This document shows, in pieces, positions 34,845-44,942 of a stretch of 64,000 nucleotides of DNA (position 1 is the stretch's first letter; each line of letters starts with the position of its first letter). The notes under the pieces were generated by a model that saw only the letters and a list, made by a program, of their open reading frames with translations, was not told the DNA's origin and ran no database searches. The DNA is from Acanthococcus lagerstroemiae (Eukaryota > Arthropoda > Insecta > Hemiptera > Eriococcidae): the NCBI GenBank assembly GCA_031841125.1, contig CM063110.1, positions 30,438,678 through 30,502,677 of the forward strand. Reading direction: 5' to 3'. The position numbers were made by a program, and so were the translations under genes.

Positions 34845-35726
34845 GACAAAAAGGCATCACTTCAGTTATTGAATTCGCGTAGTGTGAACCCTGCAATTTG
34901 CGCGGCAATGATGCAGAAAATTCGCTACGATTTCGATGCGTTTTAGCCGCGCGGCAAAATTACGTAGTGTGAACCGGCACTAAGGTTAAAATACAGTGGT
35001 CCGCTGAAGGAAATGTTTGAGAGTATACGCTAAAAAAGGAGGCTCGAGTTCCCCTCAAAAAAAAAAAATTATTTTCGAGCTGTCATCCTCAAAAGCAATA
35101 TTGGTATCATTTTATCAGGTTTAGGAAACCAAATTTATTAATAAAAATAATACTGTTGAAGAATTCGCATAAAGCGTAGAAGTATGGAAGTATGTTTTTT
35201 ATTTGTCAATAAATACTAGAGTAGTGAAGATTATCAACCTTATTTGAATAAATTAAAAATTTGAAAAAATTGAGCCGGCTCATCTCCATTTTCTTTCTTC
35301 GTGACTCTACCCCATCGCTGGTCATCGGCACTACGATGAGTCTTCAACCAAAATTCTGCGTATGTCTCAGGGTTGAAATCCTGGACTGTAGGGCCATTCA
35401 GTGCGACAGGAATAATAAATTTGAAGTGCGGGGGATAATTAGTCTGGTTTGTAAATCAATCATTATACAATTGATGGCGCTAAATCCCCGCTCACCGCTC
35501 ACATTCCGTGAGCAGGTAAATGCGCAAGTCAGTCTGATGAATTTTGATCTTGTGTCTTTCAGTCTTAAAGTCAACAATAGACTCAGACTCGCACAAATAA
35601 AATCTTCGCGCAATGTTTCTTACTTCCTTTCGACCTTGGCTCGTAGTTGTTGGTGTCTCATTTCATAATATTTCCTGAATGATGCCAAGATCCGCTATTA
35701 CAGTTTCTTCAGTATCCGCCAATCAC

Positions 35727-35972
35727 CAACTCTGTCGAGGGGGGAGGGATACCCCGGGCCCAGACTTTCAGGGGGGCCGATATTTTTAAAAGGCCTAAAT
35801 TTCAACGTTTACGGCTACATCATACTGTACATCAAATCAGCAATCAATCCTTACACCATGAAAGAAACCTCTTATCCCGTAGTTTATAATTTTTTCCTAT
35901 CTGACAAAAAAAAGCAAAATGAACGGCCCGGGGAAATTCCCCCCAGGCCCTCTTTTTCTCTCTACGGGGCTG
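35727..35972. mobile_element. hAT-type MITE copy 1, perfect 8-bp TSD, nested in hAT
   Basis: CCAATCAC is repeated exactly at 35719-35726 and 35973-35980. The element begins CAACTCTGTCGAGGGG and its other end, reverse complemented, is CAGCCCCGTAGAGAG. A second copy in the opposite orientation lies at 47687-47958 and shares long interior blocks such as CCATGAAAGAAACCTCTTAT. It is non-coding and interrupts the hAT transposase. Confidence 0.9.
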
Positions 35973-36541
35973 CCAATCACTGTGACATTCTATCAACTAA
36001 GGACTGTAGAAATTGCTTTTGGTTTGGGTGTATTCTATTTTCCACAGTTTTTCACTGAAATGTTGCGAAATTTGTCATTATTTTCAATGACATCAAAAGC
36101 TTCACCAGTTTTTTCTCCATTTCTTGCCTTGAATGATATTAAAATTCGTATGTTTCTTTGAATTTCTCGATTAGCTTTAAAAATAGTAGTTCCACGATGT
36201 TGTAAAATTTGACTTGGGCTAGACAGTTCGTTCAATACATTGTACATAAAATGCTAAATCTTGTAAAAATTCAGAAGATTCAAGTTTCTTTTTCAAACCC
36301 TGGAAAACACCACGCTCTTCCGATTTCATTTTTTTTATTTTATTATTAGGATCAGCATTCCTTGAAAAATGTTCGTGCAGCGCTTTATACGATATCCACA
36401 TAGCTTTCACAGTACAAAAACTACTAGAAACCGAGCGCACCTCCAGCAGCGTCCAATTTTTAGAAATTGCAAATGAAGTTCAGAGGATATTTCTTGTAAT
36501 GCATGTGCGTTCTTTGATGATATCATAGACGCCGAAACCCA

Positions 36542-36566
36542 TGGGTGCCTGAGGCTCAGGCACCCA
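36542..36566. repeat. Perfect 11-bp stem hairpin
   Basis: TGGGTGCCTGA and TCAGGCACCCA flank the loop GGC, inside the hAT element between transposase pieces. It may be a remnant of two element ends joined head to head. No function is evident. Confidence 0.7.
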
Positions 36567-37928
36567 CTTAAAAATTCAGCATATGAGTGTAAAATCTAGA
36601 AATATTTAAATTTTGAAGTACCTAACCGTAATTTTATCGATGAGCCCCCACTGACTTTTAGAAAGTTCGGCGCATATGGATGACATGGAATATATAAAAT
36701 ATAATTTGTCGATGAAGCAAATGAAGCGGTTCGTACCTGTAGCATATTTTTTGACATCATTTACTGACAGTTCCAGTCTATAAGACAAGCAGTGAAATGT
36801 GATTATGTTCGGAACTTTTTCTTTAATTCTGGCCCAAAAACGCCATATTTCCGACCATAACAGCCGCTCCATCAGTAGCTAAGGCGACCATATTGTTCTT
36901 GATGAATTCTTCACTTAGGCCATACTTTCTAAAACATTCCCATATTTTGTCCCAACAATGCGCTCTGCATCTTGGGATTCTATGTTTCGAGAGCGAAAAA
37001 CCTTATTTTTTTTCCCCTGACTGAAAGTATACGGCGTATACGCTGTTCTTTCCACTTTGTTTTTGAGAGTATACGGCGTATACAGCGTATACCCTTTCAG
37101 CGGACCACTGTTAGAATTTGATAAGAAAATAATGAAGTACAAGAATATATGAAGAACTTTCACATCCGACCAAGCCATACCAATTGTAGCAAAAAGTGGA
37201 GTTCAATTTAACTGTTCCGCCGGAATCAAAAAGACTACAATTGGGTTAGCCACACCTATAGACTACTGTACTAACACCTGACTAGCCTGATGTGTCATGC
37301 AGGTTGCATGCTCCTTATCCCTTAAGTGCCACACATAGGTTTTCTTCCGATATTACCACACATGTGACAATTGTCACAGTATTTGAAAATTCATCAGTTT
37401 TATCATTAACCTATCAAATTTTATAGAGCTATTTGTATTTTTTCATGCTAAATTCAAATTTGAGATTTGATTTTAATATGGAAAAATACGCCGAAATTTG
37501 AAATTTCCCCCACCACTTCATGTTAATAACTACAACCGAATTTTTTTTTTTAAATTCATAACATTATCTTTGTCCTGCGAATGCATTGAATACGGACACA
37601 TCAGGCGCGAGGGCTAAATAATTGGGATATAAACCTGCATTGAGTGCGCTGCAAAATCACTTGTGCGGTGTTTTCCCCCAATTTTGTTTATTTTAGTATA
37701 ATTTTTACTTTACCCATTCACATTTTCGGAATTATTTTCACTTGATCAAGAATTCTGTAATTGAACATGAGAGACCCTAATTATTTTTAGTTAGAAAGAA
37801 AAAAATGACTGGTTGGTGGTTGCAGTACAGTAAAAAGTATTTTGCTAAGGAACAAGAAAAAAACAACACGCATGACAGTTCATTTCCCGGCTTTGGCCGA
37901 ATTTATTTTTATTATTGTCCGTCACAAA

Positions 37929-38135
37929 ATGTCTCAACCTGGGCCTTCCTCTCGACACCGTATTCCTCGGGTCCAGCCAACTCCAGATGATCCTGCTGAT
38001 ATCGATGATGATCTCAGCAGCATCGGAATGGCAAGCGACGATGAACCTGATGGTGTTATTCAAGACTTTCGGTGCGAACCAGGCGACGAAGATTCAGACG
38101 AATCTTCAAGCGAAAGCGAATGTCAGTCGGTATAA
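37929..38135 (+). pseudogene. Possible piggyBac transposase N-terminus
   Basis: From the ATG at 37929, 68 codons encode a Ser/Pro-rich start followed by an acidic stretch (DDPADIDDDLSS, then DDEPDG and EDSDESSSESE). An acidic, disordered N-terminus is usual for piggyBac transposases. The catalytic DDD domain is not present, because the frame stops at 38133. The location inside TTAA-bounded piggyBac-like termini supports the call. Low-complexity composition alone would not be enough. An upstream in-frame ATG at 37842 is less likely because the intervening residues are hydrophobic and unlike the family. Confidence 0.5.
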
Positions 38136-38250
38136 TTTCTCATATTATTTAGACCAGGGTCATAATTCTTGAAATAAAATTTTTCTTTCAACAGATAGCA
38201 TCGTAACAGAGTAACGATTTTACGTGGAAAATAAAATACTGTCTTATGAT

Positions 38251-39057
38251 TAGAGCAAGGATTTTTCGGCACTAAAAATTTATTTCTCGGCAGTAAAAAC
38301 TGTATTTTCGGCAAATTTTCACAATTTCGTAATTTTTTCGGCCAAAAAAAAAGGTTTTCAATAATTATCAAAAAAAAAAAATAGTTAACAAGTTTAATCC
38401 GATAATATTCTAGAGTTATACATTATGAGAAGGTGCTTCTCCACATTCTCTTGAGTGAATGCTTGTCGCCTTTCAGTGAGCAGAAGTTTGTATTCTGAGA
38501 AGGAGCGCTCCACGTCAACCGAAACCAAAGGTACATATAAATAAGAATTCAATATTTTGGGATTACACGAAATATCAGCACATGGAACACCATTGATAAG
38601 AGCATTATTCACCTTACGTAAAGAGGTGTAACCAATGTTCCTACCAAAAACTTGCAGGCATTTTTCTCGTAGAATACTGCCATTCCGCCCAGGAATTTTA
38701 CCTATTTTTGTAGAAACTTCTTCGATGATTTCAATTTGTGAGTTCAACGAGAGGCCCTGAGTTTCTAATTTTTTAATGGATTCGGGTAGAAAAGCAACAT
38801 ATGACTAATTTTGTGATTTTTAATGGGTATCTTGTAATTTTTAATATTTAATTTCGGGTCAGAAGCTCAACTTGGACGATTGGGCAGTTTTTCGGCATTT
38901 ATCCTACTTTCGGCATTTATACTCCATTTCAGCAATTTTCGGTAAAATAAACTTTTAACCACTGACTTCTAGTAGCCTAATTCGTGCTCATTTCTTATCA
39001 GCACTCCTCTATCTCATCTTAGAATAAAGTTATAAATGCCGAGGAATCCTTGCTCTA
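38251..39057. mobile_element. Non-autonomous hAT, 807 bp, perfect 8-bp TSD
   Basis: CTTATGAT is repeated exactly at 38243-38250 and 39058-39065. The termini are TAGAGCAAGGATTTTTCGGC and, reverse complemented, TAGAGCAAGGATTCCTCGGC. Both subterminal regions repeat the word TTTCGGCA. It contains only the C-terminal part of a hAT transposase (minus strand). It inserted into the piggyBac-like element. Confidence 0.92.
38394..38747 (-). pseudogene. hAT transposase C-terminal dimerisation domain fragment
   Basis: An open frame of 117 codons remains on the minus strand. Its C-terminal half shows the hAT dimerisation signature: VPLVSVDVERSFSEYK followed by LLTERRQAF and EKHLLIMYNS. The upstream catalytic RNase-H-like region is absent. 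The frame is uninterrupted over its length, which is notable in an element with no catalytic core. It fills much of the 807-bp TSD-bounded hAT, so the element is an internal-deletion derivative. In full-length proteins this domain mediates transposase multimerisation. The first ATG is not a native start. It differs in sequence from the hAT transposase at 35-37 kb. Confidence 0.8.
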
Positions 39058-39511
39058 CTTATGATAAATACAAGCCTGTTGAAAAAATTTTATTTCAGGA
39101 ATAGTTACCAAGGAAATATTTTCTCACACTGAGTAATATCGAAAAACCCACTCGAATGCATAAATCAAACCACCAATATAATAAATTTTAGTCCAAATTG
39201 ATTGAAAACAGAATTCAGTTCAGCCTATTAACATCAGAATTGTACATAGTGCTCTATGAGAGTGAAATTGGATGGTGTGACAATTGTCACATCAGTGGTA
39301 TTGACGATATTTAACCGAAAATCAATTTAAAAGAAATTATGCTCCTTTGGCAGTTTGAGTAGGCAACCAAACTCATACGCGAGAATGCAGGTAAATCATG
39401 TGTACACAGGTACTAGAAGTTATGCGGCTGAGTCTCCCCTCTGACTCGCGCCGCTGCTGCGAGTTTTATACCATTGTGACTATTGTCACATGTGTGGTAT
39501 TGAAGGGTTAA

Positions 39512-42200
39512 AGAGAGGGAAAACTCTCATAACCATTCCCCAGTAATGGTTTGTCACCAAGCGGAATAGACTATAACCCTTGTATCAAAATAATTGATCA
39601 AGGAGGCCTATATCCCAATGGGTGGACCGAAATATCTGTTTCAAGGCTGTATTTTATTGTAAAAGGTTGTGATTTAAAAAAAGAAAGTCAGACTTGAAAC
39701 CCCAATAGTCATTTGAATATTTATCTCAGTCCTACTGATAATCATCTGTACAGTGGTTCTAGCTTTTGCGATACCAAGTTCGACGATGCTGTAGATTTTC
39801 GGGTCTTCAAGTCTCAGGCTACAAATGCACCCAGTAGGCGCCCGTTCGGAAGTGTGACAGACAGTTGCCGCATCCGCAGTGGCAGCCGTATAGACGCGTC
39901 CGCGTTGAACTATTTTTAGATTCGTGTAGGTCCGCGAACCAAAAGTGTTTTTCCATTCACGCATGCCAGATCGATTATTTAGAACCGCGTACGCCACTCG
40001 CCCGAATTCCTCCGAAATGATCGTCTGCGTTTTGTGAAATCGGTTTTTAAAAACTCATCCACATCCATTGCCACGTTCACATCCCGTAGTAGTGTTAATG
40101 ACGTGCGGTATGTGGCCTGTGGACGCCGGTGAAGCCGCTACTATAGAGCGTCCGGGACGCCATCGAGATCAGGGGACAGTCAGCGGCCGCAGATAGCTCG
40201 AGTCCTTGAATGGTAATGGAGTAAAGGAGGCAAAGAATTTATACGCCCTGGCCTGTCTGTACACGCTCTCACGCTGCATCCTGTCGTGTCGTGTGTACGC
40301 TGCGCGCGCGGTCTGGTTGGCCGAGGCGGCGGCGCGGCGCGCCGCGAGAATCACACGACGGCTGAATGTTGAAATTGAAACCGGATTGTAAATTTTCAAC
40401 GTTTCGCGGCGTCGATATTGTAATTTGTTGAGGAAATATTGCTATTTAAGAATGTGCGCGAGCGGAGAGCGAGTCCGGGAGTCGCGTATCGAGCAGCGGA
40501 ATGAAAACCGATTCGGCGACATGTCGGATCGGATATTGGGAGAGTGTGAGCGCGCACGTATTTATCTGCACACACACACGTTTCTCTCTGTATAGACAGA
40601 CGTATAATAATATTGAAAAAAATAATAATAATATAAATAATAATGTATTTAATTTTTAATGCCGCATGGCGCCTGAGGACCGGTTTGTTAATGGGTCCCG
40701 CGGAGTTATGTCAGATTGACCGCGCGGTTACGATTTGGCCGATGATGCCGGTTGCTCTTCTTTAAAACATTACCGGTATATTTATTGCTGTATTAACGTG
40801 TCTGATTGCTGTAGGCTATATTGTATGTATCCAATCGAGTGTAGCCTAGATATTTCCTCCTTTTGCTGGTTCATTTCACCTTTCTTCTTGTATCCTTGTT
40901 TCATTGGTCGGTTCTTTCTCCGCGAGCAGTTAGAACCAGAAGGCATTCATCCGTTACTGGTTGACGGTTTTCTAATTTCGTTTTGAATTTGACATTTGGA
41001 CGAAATTTTTTATCTTTCTAGAATAATTGGGAGATCGCATTCTCGGTTGTTCTTGGCATTTTAAGTGAACGAATAAGAAAGACCGCTGTGTGTTTTTTTT
41101 TCTTTTTGTTTTTTCTTTCTTGTTAATGAAATAATGGTGTTTTTCAAATAGGTTGTAGAATCCAACCGAGCACGCGTTCGTACAGAATCTTTATTATTTC
41201 ATTAAACTGTAAAATGGCTAAGGTTGTGTATCTGTCGAACGACTGAGTATAACTGGTCAGGCATAATTTTACTGGATTTTAAAAAGATGGTTCGCCGGCG
41301 TCGAACACATTTACGTGTTAGGTTCGAAACGAGGTATTTTGCAATGGCTTACCCGGCTTGAATGTGATGTGTTCGCGGATACGTGAACAAAACTGCTACT
41401 GCGGTCGTGAACTCGGAAATAGATTCAGCTTAGCTCTCTGATGTCGCCATTAGCTTAGGGAGTTAATGGTTTGTGGCCAAGGTCCCTCGTGCATAGATAT
41501 AGATTGGTCTTGGCTCTGCTTGTGGGAGATTAAAGGTAATTGATGAGTTGAGTACTTCCTTACATGCCTCTTCATTAGTGTCCGAGAAGCTATTCGTTGT
41601 GTGAAAAGTTCGGATAGAACTTGAAGACTGCTACTACGTTTTTTTCTTTTCTCGTGAACTCGGAAATGGTTTGAGTTCAGGTCTCGGTTATCGCCGAGGA
41701 GATGATGGTTTGCGGCAAGATACCTCGAACGTATACATAGAATTGTCTTGAGCTGCTTGTTAGTGCTTTAGAATCAGACTTTCCGTCCCTCAATTCATTC
41801 CATCGATACGCAGACCAATGACCGGACATAGCGTCTTCTGATTCGTAATGAATAAACTGTGTAGATTGATCTTAAATTGCTTGTTGGGGTTGAACGTAAT
41901 GGATGAACCGAGTGCTTTCTCGCATACCTCCTCATGAGTCCCTGTGGAGCCGGATTAACCCTCTGAGCCCTGGCTGGGGCTCCGACGAAATTCATCCACA
42001 GCTCAACACTATGGTAGAAATTTAAACTTTGCAGTAATAAATATAACAGACTCATTTTACTTGTCTCGACTGGACACTCGGTCGTCTCGAAATTGAAAGT
42101 GACTGTACGCTTGCATGCTAGGGTGTAACTTGAAATTCGAAAGCGTGATGGGTGGGAAATGAGTATTGTATCGATTAATTAGTAATACCCTCATTTCGTT
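39512..42200. other. Unique DNA, GC/CpG-rich in part
   Basis: No repeat or protein was recognised. The stretch 39830-40560 is much richer in CpG than its surroundings. After it come a short CACACACA run (40570), an AATAAT run (near 40620), and ordinary AT-rich DNA. A host exon could be present but cannot be shown. Confidence 0.4.
40100..40560. promoter_or_regulatory. CpG-rich island, candidate promoter or first exon
   Basis: The densest part (40300-40350) reads GCGCGCGCGG and GGCGGCGGCGCGGCGCGCCG, sharply different from the AT-rich background. CpG-rich islands of this kind often coincide with transcription start regions. No TATA box, start codon context or reading frame convincingly defines a gene. 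Promoter function is inference from composition. Confidence 0.3.
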
Positions 42201-42339
42201 TTACAGGGTGTCTACCGGTCATACAAGTTATACAAGTGTCATAAAATGAGGTAGTGGTCATACAAGTCAGACAAAGTCATACAAAAGGCGTACAATTGGA
42301 ATAATTCCTCCCTAGAATACCCAAAATACGTGTATTCAA

Positions 42340-42740
42340 CAGGGTTGCCACTTTCTGGAAAACCGGGAAAAGTCAGGGAATTTGGTCAGTCAGGGAAAAG
42401 TCAGGGAATTTTCATTTAAGTCAGGGAAATTTTCTGAAAATAACAAACGAGTTCGTATTTTATCAGAGTAAACTTTTTTAATCATAACATAAGAATAATG
42501 ATAATCTATTCGCAAATGAAATAGTCTATAATATTGAAAAATATTACATAAATTACATCTGTACCTTCTTCTTCTCGATAGCGATTTTTTTAAAATCTGT
42601 ATTGTAAAAAATTTCTGTGACTCTCCTCCCTCTGGGCTTTCTCGGAATCCTGTAAAAAAGTCAGGGAAAATTGGAAAAGTGTGCCTGGAAAACCGGGAAA
42701 AGTCAGGGAAAACCAATCCTGAAAAAAAGTGGCAACCCTG
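42340..42740. mobile_element. CAGGG-family element, 401 bp, TTCAA TSD
   Basis: The termini are CAGGGTTGCCACTTT and, reverse complemented, the same CAGGGTTGCCACTTT. TTCAA flanks both sides (42335-42339 and 42741-42745). Arrays of AAGTCAGGGAA fill both subterminal regions and the middle is AT-rich. A 121-codon minus-strand frame spans it but shows no recognised domain. It is nested in the 42204-43198 element. Confidence 0.88.
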
Positions 42741-42816
42741 TTCAAATACAGTCACCTAAATTCTGATTGTTTTTCTGTATAATTTTAGACGTAATTTATA
42801 TTGATAAGTTGATATA

Positions 42817-43107
42817 CAGGGTGATCAATTCTGGAATACCGGGAGAAGGCAGGGAATGTAAGCACGCCTGGAAAAGTCAGGAAATTTTGAAAGAAAATCA
42901 AAAAAGTCGAGGAATTTTGAAGGAAATGTTATGATGTGAAAGTATTGTACAATTTTCTCTGTCAGACTCGATTGAACATTTTTTTTTTTTAATAATTTGT
43001 TTGTTATGAAAAAGTTGGAAAATAGACTGGAAAAATTAAAAAAAAAGTCTGGAGAAGTTAGGATTTAAAAAAAATTTTTTTTTTTTGGGGGGGGGCTAGT
43101 CACCTTG
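42817..43107. mobile_element. CAGGG-family element, 291 bp, near-perfect TSD
   Basis: The ends are CAGGGTGATCA and, reverse complemented, CAAGGTGACTA. Flanks are ATATA and ATATT (four of five identical). Words of the type AAGTCAGGAAATT repeat on the left and AAGTCTGGAGAAGTTAGG on the right. It is nested in the 42204-43198 element. Confidence 0.65.
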
Positions 43108-43551
43108 ATATTTTTTGTTAATCAGCCTGAAAAAAGTAATAGAAAAGGGTCATACGAAAGTCATTCAATTCAGAAACTGGAATCTGGTAGAATCCCTGTT
43201 TTATTTTTCTTATCGTTTTGTGCCGATATCCAGACAAGGAGCCTTGAGTAAATAGTGGACCATTGCGTCAAGAAAAAAAATATAGTTATATTAATATACC
43301 TAAATGAATATCTTTTTATCATTTACATGCAATGATACAATACATGCTATAAATTCAAAATATGAGATAAAAAATTCACAATTGTTATGTATTATTTGCA
43401 TATTCAAAAAGGAACATTGTGATCTCACTAACCACATGGAAAACATGCAGTTTGGAGAAGTTTTGCAAAGTAGGTAAGCAAGAAAATTTTGTTCCCTCGT
43501 GTTCTGCTCGCAAAACCTCCACCAGCCCATACGTTATCATTTTCACGCAGA

Positions 43552-43693
43552 TAGTAGCGTAGTCAGGGGGAGGGTCGAGAGGAGCTAGACACCCCCTTTG
43601 CGACTTAGTCAAATAGTGGTTTTGCCCATTTTAGAGCCTCCCCCTTTGGTCAAGATCAAACCCCTCTCGAATACTAGGCTTGCGACACCACTG
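43552..43693. mobile_element. Possible hAT-type MITE, 142 bp
   Basis: The right end, reverse complemented, is CAGTGGTGTCGCAAGCC. The left end TAGTAGCGTAGTCAGG is a diverged match, and both are followed by G-rich/C-rich interiors. The 8-bp flanks match only partly, so it is tentative. Confidence 0.4.
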
Positions 43694-44618
43694 TTTCCAG
43701 ATGAAAGAGGTTGGCTAGGAGCTTAAGAATTGGTGGCTCAGCGTGCCCTCGATTTCTATAGAATGGCGGAAATGAAATGCAATCTTGAAATTGAAAAATA
43801 AAATGCAGGAATAAACAAATGAAAAAAAGTAAATAGTAATTGAAAAAATCGAATTACGAAAAAGATGGAAATTCCGTGCAGTTAATAAAAAATTTACGAA
43901 AAAGATCTAAATTCAGGAGATGTAATATTTTCAAGAGAGAAAAGGGAGACCTTGCAAACTTTTGTGAAAAGAAATGTGAAACTCAGAAATATGATTCGCA
44001 ACTTGCTGCTTTCCAATTCAGTGCTCAGTTTTATCTACCATTTTTTCTCTAAGCAACTATAAACATTTCATGCATTTGACAGATATTTATTCTCCTGTTC
44101 CCAATTTGTATAAGGATTGTGCATCTGACCTGTTTGTACAATATATTTTTGAGTTTAAAATTCTAAATTTAGGGAATAATATTAAAAATTTATGAAAGGG
44201 ATGGACAAGTAAAAAGTGAGAAGATGAAAACTTGGGGGAAAATAGGAAATTTAGAAATGTGAGTCACAACTTATCTAATGTCGTTCATTTCAACACTACG
44301 TGGGTTGATATTATGTAATTTTATTATTTTTTTTTTTTTTTTTAGAAATTTAGACTACGAATTTGAATTTAGCGACTAAAATTGAGTGGGAATGAGTGAT
44401 TGGTGACTGGCAACTCAGTTTCTTGGATTTTTGAAAATTTCCTTAGGCTACATATGAAAAGTCATGATACTTCAATCAAAACTTGAAAAAGTCATGTTTC
44501 ATCATACCATAGTTCACAATATTTCCATTACCAAAAAAAAAGAAAAAGAAAAAAAGAAAAGATCAGTCTTATTCATTAAATGAGAAAAAAATATTGAGTG
44601 AATATTTTTTATGGAAGT
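43694..44618. other. AT-rich DNA, no gene
   Basis: A T-run lies near 44323-44343 and an AAAAGAAAAAG run near 44531-44560. The phrase CTTGAAAAAGTCATGTTT near 44484 also occurs near 49808. No bounded element was recognised. Confidence 0.4.
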
Positions 44619-44942
44619 TTAGCGCCCTCTGTATTGATAGGGCGTGTAGCGTTTTTTTAGGGCTTCGTACTTGTTGGCTTCCGGGGGATTGGTAAAAAAA
44701 TCACTGACCTGAGAAAGTACAGATGGATCGATACGTGCCTGGATGTATGCGTAGCGTAGATCGTCTTGTTCGATTTTATCAATCAGGAAGATAGACTCGA
44801 GCTGTCGAAACCAACTTACAGGATCTTTCTCACTGAACGGCGCGGGCAAAATTAAATCACGTTGTTGTGCCATCGCAGTTTTTGAATTTACAGAAATCGC
44901 ACTAGAATCACTATGTTCGCAAATCACGTCGAGGTCACCAAT
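44619..44942 (-). pseudogene. Ty3/gypsy gag N-terminal fragment
   Basis: On the minus strand the likely gag start is the ATG at 44873 (protein beginning MAQQRDLILPAPF). The longer frame starting at 44975 runs back into the LTR. The fragment has the typical Ty3/gypsy gag opening: DPVSWFRQLESIF, then RYAYIQARIDPSVLSQVSDF, then NKYEALKKRYTPY. Between the LTR end (44943) and the ATG lies ATTGGTGACCTCGACGTG, resembling the primer-binding region widespread in insect gypsy elements. The frame stops at about 44619 and the rest of gag and all of pol are missing. Gag would package element RNA; this piece cannot act alone. Confidence 0.75.

Larger units (their letters stand above)
32557..34980. mobile_element. 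Harbinger-like TIR element, 2.4 kb, carrying BEL/Pao DNA
   Basis: The ends are GTGCCGGTTCACACTA (left) and its exact reverse complement (right), and similarity continues into ATTTTRCCGCGC. TAA is present at 32554-32556 and 34981-34983, the 3-bp TSD expected of PIF/Harbinger elements. No Harbinger transposase or Myb-like protein was recognised. The interior holds a hairpin (33196-33272), two unassigned minus-strand frames (33009-33212, 33367-33615) and the 3' part of a BEL/Pao polyprotein (34394-34844). It is either a non-autonomous element that captured retrotransposon DNA or a MITE with a later BEL insertion. Confidence 0.7.
35290..36990 (-). pseudogene. hAT transposase, multiply broken
   Basis: Going downstream on the minus strand, a segment near 36870 in an alternate frame reads VALATDGAAVM (catalytic-core type). 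Then 36872-36606 has FHCLSYRLELSVND and FIDKLYFIYS motifs. Next, 36440-36219 has FCTVKAMWISY and EFLQDLAF, and 36247-36035 has MYNVLNELSSPSQ and IFKANREIQRNIR. After the inserted MITE, 35500-35400 carries ERGFSAINCIMIDLQTRL, the C-terminal hAT dimerisation domain. Several frameshifts and stops separate these pieces. Active hAT transposases cut and paste elements with 8-bp TSDs; this one cannot. The motif order matches DUF4371/KRBA2-like hAT proteins. Confidence 0.75.
34994..37110. mobile_element. hAT transposon, 2.1 kb, degraded
   Basis: The termini are CAGTGGTCCGCTGAAGG and, reverse complemented, CAGTGGTCCGCTGAAAGG. Both inner flanks carry GTATACGC words. The 8-bp flanks TTAAAATA (34986-34993) and TTAGAATT (37111-37118) agree at six of eight positions, consistent with an aged hAT TSD. 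The transposase is on the minus strand and is broken. A MITE (35727-35972) was inserted later. It sits 13 bp from the Harbinger-like element. Confidence 0.8.
37319..39507. mobile_element. piggyBac-like element, 2.2 kb, split by a hAT
   Basis: The ends are CCCTTAAGTGCCACACAT and, reverse complemented, CCCTTCAATACCACACAT. The right flank is TTAA (39508-39511) and the left flank TTAT (37315-37318), a one-base-mutated TTAA. Terminal CCC..GGG next to TTAA is diagnostic of piggyBac. Subterminal palindromes GTGACAATTGTCAC occur at 37364-37377 and 39277-39290, with a variant at 39476-39489. An acidic N-terminal coding remnant lies at 37929-38135, and an 807-bp hAT is inserted at 38251. Confidence 0.8.
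42204..43198. mobile_element. CAGGG-family element, outer copy, perfect 5-bp TSD
   Basis: The ends are CAGGGTGTCTACCGG and, reverse complemented, CAGGGATTCTACCAG. TTTTA flanks both sides exactly (42199-42203 and 43199-43203). The subterminal word is AAGTCATACAAG (left) and GGTCATACGAAAGTCATTC (right). Two related elements (42340-42740 and 42817-43107) sit inside it. Confidence 0.85.
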
